Shown here piece after piece: positions 55,861-64,000 of a stretch of 64,000 nt of DNA (position 1 is its first letter; every line of letters begins with the position of its first letter). A program made the position numbers and the translations under genes. A model generated the notes under the pieces. The model saw only the letters and a list, made by a program, of their open reading frames with translations. It was not told where the DNA came from and did not search any database. The DNA comes from Cadophora sp. MPI-SDFR-AT-0126 (lineage: Eukaryota; Ascomycota; Leotiomycetes; Helotiales; Ploettnerulaceae): assembly GCA_020747065.1 (NCBI GenBank), contig JAGMVK010000003.1, positions 1 to 64,000 of the forward strand, read 5' to 3'.

Positions 55861-58200
55861 CAGTGCTGAATCAGGCCTGGAAAACCCCCGTTAACAATAC
55901 TTCAGTAACAACAACAGTGATTTTAGCACAGACGCTTCCGATATACCTACTATTCAAGTCAGACGAAACAATAGAATTATTATCAGAATCCCAGAGATCT
56001 TATAGAGCCAACGAGACCAGTATAGGGTAGTCTTACCGTAGTCAACCTCAGAATAGCACCTCTAATAGCGAGGACGCCGACTCTTTAAAACAGGGGAACT
56101 ACCGCTAGTACTACTAGCACTTGTTTCCGCTAGTACTATTCAGGGCAGCTTCGATTCGCTATAGTACTGCTTACAGGTACCTAGAGAGCGTGTAAACTAC
56201 TAAGATACTAAAAGCTGGCAAGAAGTAGAGCTTGAACGCCCCTGAAATATTAGAGTACGATCTGGCCCTACGGAGTGACTATTTAATATAAGGCTAAACG
56301 TTACCTACGTCAGCGCTAATAACTCCCTTAAGTGTATAACGTGAACTATGGAGCTCTCTATTATTGCTAGTACCTTCCGCGGAGTCAATAATGAGCCACT
56401 CGTTGAATAGGAAGGTAGGACAGGCCTGATTTATACGTCCTAATAACCGACCACAACGGCTTTAAGCGTATACTCTGGAAGTAAGCAGTGAAAGGTCCGT
56501 CCCTTATACGCAAAGGTTGATGTAAAGCACCCCCCGTTTAAGCGCCGCTTCCCCGAGATAACCCACCAAATCCCCTATCTGCGGAAGCCCCTAGGAGAAT
56601 AGCCAGTAAAAAATAAAGGATTTCCCCAAGACCACAAACAGAGAAGCTTTACCCGGTAATGAAGATCTCCGATCTATTGTTAGGAGCAACCTGAAGGAGG
56701 ATATCTGCCAGCGGAAAGCAATGAAAACCCCGGTTCCACTAGCCCTATAGAACCTTTTCCCTCGTAAAGCGCATATAGAACTAGAGAGATTCTAGTTGCC
56801 TCAGACCTAGGACTGCCTGCGCCGTCTACTATTCCAGTGGTTTCCTACCGGTTAGGTTATTACTATAGCTTCTAAGGAGATATAGCACTCGCTAATCAAG
56901 GTCTTATTAAAGGTAGAAGCTCTCTAGCTTATCCCTACGAAGCTAATATCTCTGCGCCTTGGAATTACCTAAGGGTTAGAGTTCCCCACGCGTTAAAGGC
57001 CTAAATATGCTATCGGCCGACGACCTTTAACGAAGTAACTTCACCGGAGGAAGGAGTGTCAGTCTATCTCTAGATTAGCCTGACCTTAGTTACGCTTACT
57101 AAGTCTGGGCTCTTATCTATATCATCTTCACTCTCTTAGAGAGGAGCGGATAGAAAGAACGTAGCTTACGAGGTCTACTGCAGCTTGAGTGCTAGTAAGA
57201 GTATTAACGTAAGGAGTGCAGATATAGTATAACGGAGTCAGAATCCGCGAGCTTACGTAACGTGCTTAGAGTACCTCTGCTAAAGTAAGTAACCTAAGTT
57301 GAAAGCTCTAACTAGCTGGCCCTTAAGATAATGGAGTCGGTGATGAACCTATACGTCTTCTAGGAGCTATCGGATATACCTAAGACTATCACTGGACTAA
57401 AAAGCGAACGAACCCATAATAGCTATTACCCTCTAGTATGCTATGCTTATACTCTGAAGATAGGAGAGTTAGGCCTGCTTCTAGCGGATACTCTCTATAG
57501 CAGACAGCCTCCATATCGGACGGAAATCGCTGTGGCTAGACGTCAATCAAGGAGGAGCCTTAACAGCATTCAGAAATAAGAGCGACCCCTATCACTCTTA
57601 AGTCTTCGTGACAGTCCTTACTCTCTAAGATATCAGTAAGCTCCTCCAGCGACTTGATGGGTCTTACGTCCTAGTAAGAAAGCCTCAGAACCAAGAGAAG
57701 ACACTTAACAGCAGAGACAGCCTCGGTAACCCCTATTACCTTAGTAAGAATCTGACAGTCCTCGCCTTCTCTGACGCGTTAGCCTTCCTACCGGCTGCCT
57801 AGACCTCTAACTCTATAGGTATGTGTACGCTTAAAGCGTATATCCGTAATAGCGAGGTAAGAGACTGTTGCTGAGTGTAGGAGGGGAGTCACTGAGTTGG
57901 ATGCGCCCTAGTCACCAGTGCTAGGAGGTTAGCGGCAATATCAACTTAGCAAGGGAGCAAAGAGCGAAGGAGTTAGGAGAGGGAACTTAGCTATGTGAGG
58001 TAGGGTTAGCAGCCGTGTACTTGGGCGCTTTAGATTAAAAGTCGTACAGCGGAACCTGCAAAGATATCGCCAGAATTAACGCGTTTCAGGAAGAAGGGAG
58101 GACGGAGACTTACCAGGTGACTTGGAGAGCTCCTTCCCTGAGAGATATTCGTCGTAGCGGAGTAAGAGACCGTTACAAGGTAAGGTAGTTGAGGTCTAAG
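55861..58200 (+). pseudogene. Decayed reading frame after integrase, possible surface-protein-like part
   Basis: The Pol frame continues past the integrase with protein-like sequence broken by TAG, TAA and TGA at likely Gln/Trp sites. After an acidic/Asn-rich linker and a basic stretch (RGRRLFKTGE), a hydrophobic run PLVLLALVSASTIQG at 56102-56146 looks like a signal peptide or membrane anchor. Cys and two N-glycosylation sequons follow (NVT at 56297, NNS at 56318). More coding-like blocks run to about 57850 (RFPEITHQIPYLRKPLGE, LPAPSTIPVVSYRLGYYY). Position between integrase and 3' LTR plus a signal-like segment is the place and plan of env-like frames. No homology is recognised, so a lineage-specific extension of another kind is equally possible. 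Confidence 0.4.
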
Positions 58201-59107
58201 CCTGGAAAAGTAATAGTATAGCTAAAGACATGACGCAGAGGAAGGAAACCTTACTTAGAGAAGCTCTGACGTTACTAAGCTTATTGAAGAGGCAGAGACC
58301 TCTATAGAAAATCAGCACAAGTTAATATAGAGATCTGGTCCGTGCGCGAGGTGGTTGATAGAAGGGAAATGAAGGTGAAGAGATCAACTCAGCCTGATTA
58401 GAGAAAATAGCGTCTCCAACTTGAAGATCTGCGTTCTGAAGCTTGTAAGTTAAGGCTCCGGTATGAGGTTCAGGCGTGCGAGAGCTATATGAAGAAAGGG
58501 AGGTGTAGTTAATAGAGGTTAAAGAGCTTAGAGCCGCTTAGCTTGAGTTGAGTACTGGAGATCGTTAGTCTTAATCTTAAGCCTGATCTTAAGGTTATAA
58601 GATTAGAAGGAGAGAGATTGGAATAGAAGAGCGACGAAGCTCTGTACTTACCTTAGTTGAAGAGAGAGTAGCGCTACTCCTGTAACCTCCTTAAAGGTTA
58701 TTTACTCTTAGAAGTGAGCTCTTAGAGGGGAAAAGCGGCTGTAACTTAGTCTTCGTCGCCAGGGGAACGCGCATAGTAGTAAGGAAGAACGAAGAAGCTT
58801 CCTGCGCAGCTTTAAAAGGGGTTGTAGAGCTTATTAAGTGGAGAGAAGGAAGGAGGTAGTAGAGGTGTTATAGTTGCAAAGGTTAAGGGAGAAGATAGAG
58901 GTGTTATAGTAGGGGACGACCTTATAGAGGCAAGCTAAGCGAACCTTTATTTGCGATTTTACCAAGACCGACGATAGTTCAGGCCTCACATGACTTTAAC
59001 GTCACTTCTGCACCGCAGACCTCTACTTTACCTCTGGAGATTTAATGCTTTTGGAAATAGCCTAGCTCTACTACATTCGTTTACTGTAATACTCGGGGGC
59101 GAGTTTT
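58201..59107 (+). other. 3' internal region of the 11.8-kb element
   Basis: Decayed, purine-rich sequence. Its last ~430 bp are repeated in mutated form at 60876-61302. A short open frame (58990-59187) runs into the LTR. Confidence 0.55.
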
Positions 59108-59121
59108 TAAAGGGGGGGACG
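59108..59121 (+). promoter_or_regulatory. Polypurine tract
   Basis: TAAAGGGGGGGACG ends two bases before the 3' LTR, the position of the plus-strand primer of LTR elements. Confidence 0.8.
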
Positions 59122-59123
59122 CA

Positions 59124-59399
59124 TGTAGTGGGGATCGGCCTCGGTACACTTTTGTCACCTAACCTGTGCACTCAGTATTGTACTTAAGCTGAGATCTCCC
59201 CGAGAGATTAGAAAACAACAACAACAGCTCTTTTCCCTCTAATAGGTTTTACACTTCTTCCTTCACTCGACAATTCGCACTCTTCAGATATGTGATATCT
59301 TTTGATTCCGTCTATCTGTTATTTCGCAAACTTCACACCTTATGTACTATACATTTGCTACTCTCTTGTCGTGTGGAGATTGGGGTCTTCCCCTCCACA
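59124..59399 (+). repeat. 3' LTR of the 11.8-kb element
   Basis: 276 bp. It differs from the 5' LTR only at its fourth base (G to A) and at one base near position 38 (CCTGACC to CCTAACC); both are TpG-to-TpA changes. Confidence 0.9.
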
Positions 59400-59872
59400 A
59401 TAATACTCTAATATTAACCCCTAAATGTTTTAAACCTCTTAAACGATTTATATTTAATCTCCCTTAGGTATATTATACGTTTTCTTCTCTCGTAAATACA
59501 TATTAATACTACCGAGTAATACGACATACTAGCACTTTAGATACATAATCACTTTAAATATTAGTAAATAGATGAATAGATATATGGCTGGAATTAAATA
59601 TATTAAATCAAATTAACTTTATTCTTTGAAATCTACTTGTCTTAATTCTTTAACCCTTTTTTTATACTCTCTATACTTCTTATACATATTCTTACTTAAT
59701 GCGTTTTAATTTATACTTTAAAGTTATACGTAATATAACTAACTATAATTTCCGCTTTTATACTTTTATACTTACTTTATACTTAAGTTTAATATTTTAG
59801 CTAACTTAATCTATACATTTCCTTCCTTTATTAAAAATTAACAATAATAATTATCTCCTCGTAAAACTCGCT
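59400..59872. other. AT-rich spacer
   Basis: Decayed sequence with no recognisable frame. Confidence 0.4.
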
Positions 59873-60362
59873 TAATAATAAGGTTTTAGTAGAAGTCTCG
59901 CTGGGGCTAGTATCGCATATATTGGGGCTAACTTATACTCGATTTTAAGTCGTATCCGAGCTTATTTAGACGTAACCCTAATAAATTAAACCGACTCACT
60001 CGGCAAATCCACGCTAGTAGGTTATATAGAGAAACAAATTAAATTGACTCAATTTGATCTAACAATAATGGATAGTAGTGTCCTTAGTCTTATTTTCGTT
60101 AATAATCTCGAGGCTATTACTATAAATAAAGTAGTTCTCAAGGAATCCTTGGATCTAGTTAAGGGCCTTGTCTTTAAATAATATAACTACTTAAAGGACT
60201 TACTTAGTTTCGAACCGAAAACAGTCCTTATTAAACTTAATATAGAACTAAAGTTAAAGTAGGAACTCTTAGAGATAATTACACTCTCTAGTAAAGGGTT
60301 TAATACTCTTATATTTAAGGTTCTTATTAATTTCTCTCACGACAGCCTATAGTTTTACTAGA
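59873..60362 (+). pseudogene. Unidentified coding relic
   Basis: One frame gives ~160 codons of coherent protein-like sequence with only a few stops, all TAA/TAG (GFSRSLAGASIAYIGANLYS, then SLGKSTLVGYIEKQIKL, LDLVKGLVF and FEPKTVLIKLNIELKLK), in a region where random frames have many. SLGKSTL resembles the end of a P-loop (GKST), so an NTPase is possible. I cannot place the family. Confidence 0.35.
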
Positions 60363-60479
60363 GTAATAGTTTCTTTACTAGCCGACGAGGTAAATATACC
60401 GCGGGTGTTCCCCGAGCCGGAAGATATTCCTTAATTTAACATATGCGCCGATACTTATTAATATAGTATTTAAAGTGCA

Positions 60480-60868
60480 ATATATAGTTAAGTTAGTATT
60501 ACTCAAGAGGACAAAGGTTAATAGAGTAGTAAGTAGAGATATTATTACTAATTAAGACAAGTAACTGTTATAAGTTAGTAAGTATAGTATAAAGATACTT
60601 TATCTAAGTTAAGTATAAGGCTTTTATTTACAGTAGAAATATTATTTAGTTATATAAAACCTTATACTTACTAAGAAGTCCTTAACTTATAGAGTCTATA
60701 AGTATGAAGTCCGACTTTAATTTAAGAACTCCTACTAAGTCGGACTCTATTACATAACCTTACTATCCCGTGATTCTTATAGGAAATCTTTTGTCTTAGC
60801 TTCTCTATATAGCGTACTACCGAGTCTCAAGGCTAAGACACACGTAGTTTAGTCGTGGCCGTAACAGT
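60480..60868. repeat. Candidate decayed solo LTR
   Basis: Text and order of landmarks resemble the 464-bp LTR family (AGTAAGTATAGTATAAAG, TTAAGTATAAGGCTTTTATTTA, then ACTTACTAAG), and it ends GTGGCCGTAACA. It interrupts the 3' internal region of the 11.8-kb family next door. Its left end is not fixed. Confidence 0.35.
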
Positions 60869-60875
60869 TATCTAC

Positions 60876-61302
60876 TTCTAAAGAGAGCTCTAGAGGTAGA
60901 AAGTTAATAATAGCGATTATAATAAGGTCTTTATCGCTAGGAAGATATGTAATATAATTAAGAGAGTAGAAAAGCCTCTTACATAGCTTAAAAGAGGTCA
61001 TAGTAGTCTTTAAGTAGAGAGAAGAAAGAAGTTAGTAGAGGTATTATAGTTAGAAAAGTTAATAGAGGAGATAAGAGAGTTATAGTAAAAGATAACCCTA
61101 AAAGAGGCTAGTTAAGCGAGTATTTATTTACGATTTTATCAAGACTAATAATAGTTAAAGCCTTATATAACTTTAATATTGTTTCTTCTTTATAGCTTTA
61201 ACTTTAACTTTTATAAAAATAAGGTCTTTTAAAGTGGCTAGTTTATTACTATACTCTTTTACTATAATACTTAAGAGCGAGTTTTTAAAGAGGGGGAACG
61301 TA
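60876..61302 (+). mobile_element. Decayed 3' end of a second copy of the 11.8-kb family
   Basis: Matches 58690-59123 of the complete element over ~430 bp with very many C-to-T and G-to-A changes, including a decayed polypurine tract (TTTAAAGAGGGGGAACG) just before the LTR. The 5' portion of this copy is absent. Confidence 0.75.
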
Positions 61303-61413
61303 TATAGTAAGAATTAGCCTTAATATACTTTTATTATTTAACTTATATATCTCGTATTATACTTAAATTAAGATTTTCTTAGAAAAACCTTAATAATAAT
61401 AATAGTACTTTTT

Positions 61414-61653
61414 TGTCATGTGTAAGATCTGCTGTAGCCTGTACAATCCCGCTGGAGGGCCGAGCGTTAGGGTAATTATTATCCTACGTGTATAATTCCT
61501 CACGCCGGTGTTACAGCACCTCACGCTATGCCTCCTATATATATACGCTCCTCCTCTAGAATTCTTAAAAGGCCAGAGTTTAGTTTTTCTTATTGAGTTA
61601 AACCTTTGATTAAGAACCCTAAAGCTTTACCTACAGTAACACTCCATCTTACA
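61414..61653. repeat. Nested solo LTR, 240 bp
   Basis: TGTCATGTGTAAGATC to CATCTTACA, flanked by TTTTT on both sides. TATATATATAC near 61540 may be its TATA box. It is less mutated than the LTR it sits in, so it came later. Confidence 0.7.
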
Positions 61654-61795
61654 TTTTTCTTTTAATAGGATTTATACTTCTTCTTTTAATTAGTAATTTA
61701 TACTCTTTAGATATATAATATCTGTTAATTCCGTTTATTTGCTATTTCGTAAACCTTATACCTTATATACTATATATTTACTACTTGTAACGACG

Positions 61796-62007
61796 CAATA
61801 TCACTGAGTGCAATATCAAGTATGGGAGCAAGAGGGTAGGCAAATAGTGATATTATAGGTCTGGTACGAAGGAAACAAGAAGGTAAGGAGCCCTCAGAGG
61901 GGGAGCGGTCCTATATATACACGAATCTGGTCCGAACCCTGTCCGGCAATATTCCGGCAATACCTGAGTACCCCTATTTCCAGCACTTCCGTCACTTCAA
62001 CGTTACA
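61796..62007. repeat. Nested solo LTR, 212 bp
   Basis: TGTAACGACGC to AACGTTACA, flanked by a perfect 5-bp duplication CTACT (61791-61795 and 62008-62012). CTATATATACACG near 61911 may be its TATA box. Confidence 0.82.
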
Positions 62008-62051
62008 CTACTCTCTTATTATATAGGGGATTAGAGTCTTCTCCTCCATAA

Positions 62052-63479
62052 TACTTTATATAAGCTATTTAAATAATAGACAGCTATAGGCTCCAATACT
62101 ATAAGCTAGGTAGAAATAATACTTATGACTTATTATATAACTTATACCAATCAACAGCGAAAAACATATATAAAATAATCGCAGAGTAGTATACGCGTTT
62201 GATAGGGACCTCAGCCCATATATAAGAGTAGGTAACATGATCTCGGAATAGAAGTACTTTTATCCTAGCGGCGCTAGACTACTCTTGGATTATAGTCTTA
62301 ATGCCTGAGGTAAAAACCTACGGCGCTCAGAAAACGGGAAAGTAGAAACACGTGATGCGGAGAGTCATCACGTGCAAATTCACCTGACATAAGGCATGCG
62401 AGGTACAATAGCATACAGTATATATAGCTTTAGCTGATTTATAATAACTCATCATCGATTAAGTGATATCGATCACTCGAATTATGCCCGATTCAAACGT
62501 GTTCTTAACACGTGGTTACTGTTCAGTAAAGATAGCAAATAAGGACAGTACATAGAACGTTATATTAACCCCGCTTTGGCCTCACAAGTACTCGCTTATA
62601 CGAAAGAGACTGTTCAGTGGGAAAAGCTGGATGCTGACTCCGCCCGCTACCCCGCACCTCTGCGACCTTCCCACCGAATCATCCAGTTTCTGCAGTCAAA
62701 ATATGTTCTATTAGTTTGCGAATCAGCTTCCTTCGCCTGGACACTTCCAACCAATCTGATCATAGAGGTGGTGGATTGGAAATGTGCGACGTATCTGCGT
62801 TGGCCTTTCCGTCGTCTTGGACTAATAATACAACCAGCCTTTCGCTTTTTGGACGGTGTGGTCGTCGTACCGTGTGGAGGGCTTCCAAGATGATACACGC
62901 CGTGCATACCGAATGAGTAACCAGGCTCTTTACGTTCCATTTTGCATCCCAGTACTGACAATTCAACCGCTATTGAAGCTTGGTTGCCGAAGCTGATATA
63001 TCATACCCGGCATTCGGCACTGTTACGATTGAACTAGTTTCTATTCAACTCAGCTAATAGCTCTCACATATATACAACATAGAGCAGTGACTCTTAGTTG
63101 TCATCTGACCTGGCCGGCGTCAAGGCAACAGCTGCCACCTGACCCACATCAAGGCAACCATACCAAGTCAACAGGCACAACCCGCCTTCAGCCATCATAC
63201 AACCGTTGTATGTGTAAGGGAATGGATCGTCTGCGGTGAGGGTTTGTCCGAGGAATACCAAACCTTCGTCGTCCTCGTCTCCAAGGTCTGTCTCTCAGCC
63301 CTGCTCAGTCGGCACAGCCACACCTCAGCTGAGATGTGAAATCTAAATAAAGTTCTCTCTATGACCTTCATGTAATTTAAATCATTTCCTCTTCTTCGAA
63401 GCACACCTCTTAGCGCATCTGTATGCCCTCGAAATTATTGATGATTTAGATCAGTTTATTCTCCGTACCGTCTAGCAAC
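62052..63479. other. Spacer upstream of the regulator gene
   Basis: Composition returns to normal from about 62.3 kb. Open frames at 62576-62961 on both strands overlap each other and match no family. No gene is claimed. Confidence 0.4.
62349..62374. promoter_or_regulatory. Perfect palindrome with two CACGTG boxes
   Basis: CACGTGATG and CATCACGTG flank 8 nt. CACGTG is the binding core of fungal bHLH regulators (Pho4/Cbf1 type), and paired sites are usually functional. It lies 1.1 kb before the Zn2Cys6 gene. Confidence 0.5.
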
Positions 63480-64000
63480 ATGTCTGCATCATCCCGAATC
63501 AGGCTACCAGGCTCAACCTGCTCAGAATGTCGCCGTAGGCACCAGAAAGTATACTAATGCGGCTGTCCTCAATGGAAACATCATGCTAATTGGAAATAGT
63601 GCATATCACGGGGTGAGGGTCCCTGTCTTAACTGTCTGCGTCGATATCCGCCCGTGGTATGCGCCAGCTACATGCGTACAGATTCTCAGTCTAGGGGCAT
63701 GAGGCGTAAATATCCTTCCCGAGCTAGAAATAATGTCGCCGTTGAAGCCGGAGCTCCTCCTCGAGAATTCAATAGTATGGCTCTCGTGAAAACCGAGACA
63801 CCAAAAGCTTTCGGCGGACTGTTAAGTGCTGTCAACGCATGCAATAGCATTCCTATCGAACCAACATCGCGCAACACCGAGCTGTTCCAATTGTGTAAGC
63901 TATCCACTGCGAGAGACCCCGCCAAAACATAATCTAATTCAAGAAGTCCTCGACCGCGTAATTCCGAAACTTTCTTCTATCGACGGAATAGCCGCCCCGC
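63480..64000 (+). CDS. Zn2Cys6 transcription factor, 5' part
   Basis: Exon 1 (63480-63548) and exon 2 (from 63600) are joined across a 51-nt intron with GT/AG ends, phase 0 on both sides. Splicing completes a Zn2Cys6 binuclear cluster, C-x2-C-x6-C-x7-C-x2-C-x7-C, running from CSEC to VVC, residues 14-43. A basic linker follows (RGMRRKYPSRARN). The frame then stops at TAA 63930, but a protein-like stretch (NLIQEVLDRVIPKLSSIDGIAAP) continues to the window edge one frame over, so another intron or a frameshift lies near 63900-63925. Such proteins bind CGG-type sites and control nearby metabolic genes. The rest lies past the right edge. Confidence 0.68.

Larger units (their letters stand above)
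47554..59399 (+). mobile_element. Ty3/Gypsy LTR retrotransposon, 11.8 kb, partly intact
   Basis: Bounded by 276-bp LTRs that differ at two bases, both TG-to-TA, and flanked by ATAA on both sides (47550-47553 and 59400-59403). Order: LTR, primer site, 0.8-kb leader, Gag-protease frame, RT-RNase H frame, decayed integrase, ~3.2 kb of decayed extension, polypurine tract, LTR. RT and RNase H show Ty3/Gypsy type. The element is about twice the length of common fungal Gypsy elements because of the extension after integrase. The first 6.9 kb of the element is open and normal in composition; from 54449 on, stops are frequent. It cannot move by itself but could be moved in trans. Confidence 0.88.
61303..62051 (+). 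repeat. RIP-mutated LTR of the same family, interrupted twice
   Basis: Pieces 61303-61408, 61659-61790 and 62013-62051 (target duplications aside) align in order with the 276-bp LTR, from TATAGTAAG to CTCCTCCATA. Two other solo LTRs are inserted into it. Confidence 0.7.

Noticed and set aside
55840..57040. Long minus-strand frame with few stops, antisense to the integrase extension
   Set aside because: The stop frequency is about what chance gives, and the sense frame is continuous with Pol and more protein-like.
62576..62961. Frames of 66-105 aa on both strands
   Set aside because: They overlap each other, lack family resemblance, and none shows a convincing start context or intron structure.
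1..64000. CRISPR arrays, riboswitches, rRNA genes
   Set aside because: None seen; the tandem arrays are satellites or minisatellites without spacers, and the DNA is eukaryotic.

Overview
The window is nuclear DNA of a filamentous ascomycete (Pezizomycotina). The evidence is short introns of 46-62 nt with GT/AG ends and CTAAC/CTGAC-type branch points, fungus-specific families (HET, HeLo-like/Fungal_N, NACHT NLR, DUF7580, acuF-like C2H2, RTA1, Zn2Cys6), and heavy C-to-T/G-to-A decay of repeat-induced point mutation (RIP) type. In almost every broken gene the in-frame stops sit where one or two such transitions turn a Gln or Trp codon into TAG, TAA or TGA. No species can be named from sequence alone.

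Layout. 1-9.4 kb is mobile and repetitive: an OrsD-like (DUF3505) relic, a ~175-bp satellite, a SINE-like unit, and a non-LTR retrotransposon of restriction-like-endonuclease type that carries two minisatellites and adjoins the 3' end of a TAXI-family gene. 9.4-13.5 kb is a normal-composition island with two open genes, an NmrA-like protein and a class II aldolase family protein; each has lost a key residue. 13.6-16.9 kb is AT-rich decayed DNA.

17-39 kb is a block of decayed accessory genes: a HeLo-like protein with C-terminal 44-aa repeats, an unknown gene split by a Fot/pogo-type MITE, a HET protein, an RTA1 protein, a fungal transcription factor, a P450 fragment, a DUF7580 protein, an acuF-like C2H2 protein, a NACHT NLR and an FAD amine oxidase, then a HET fragment. 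Five of these families belong to fungal allorecognition or innate-immunity repertoires. Because RIP acts on duplicated DNA, the whole block was probably once a segmental duplication.

39.6-62 kb is a nest of LTR elements. A 6.7-kb Ty3/Gypsy element (minus strand, saturated with RIP) lies beside the HET fragment. Next come a solo LTR and an 11.8-kb Ty3/Gypsy element (plus strand, 276-bp LTRs differing at two bases). Its gag-protease and RT-RNase H frames are open, but its integrase and a long downstream reading frame are full of stops. Beyond it lie a decayed 3' piece of the same family with two nested solo LTRs. The right edge returns to normal composition with the start of a Zn2Cys6 regulator gene.

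Most interesting: the recently moved but mosaic 11.8-kb element with a possible surface-protein-like extension and two copies of its polypurine tract; the HeLo-like/44-aa-repeat protein; and the unusual fungal RLE-type LINE.
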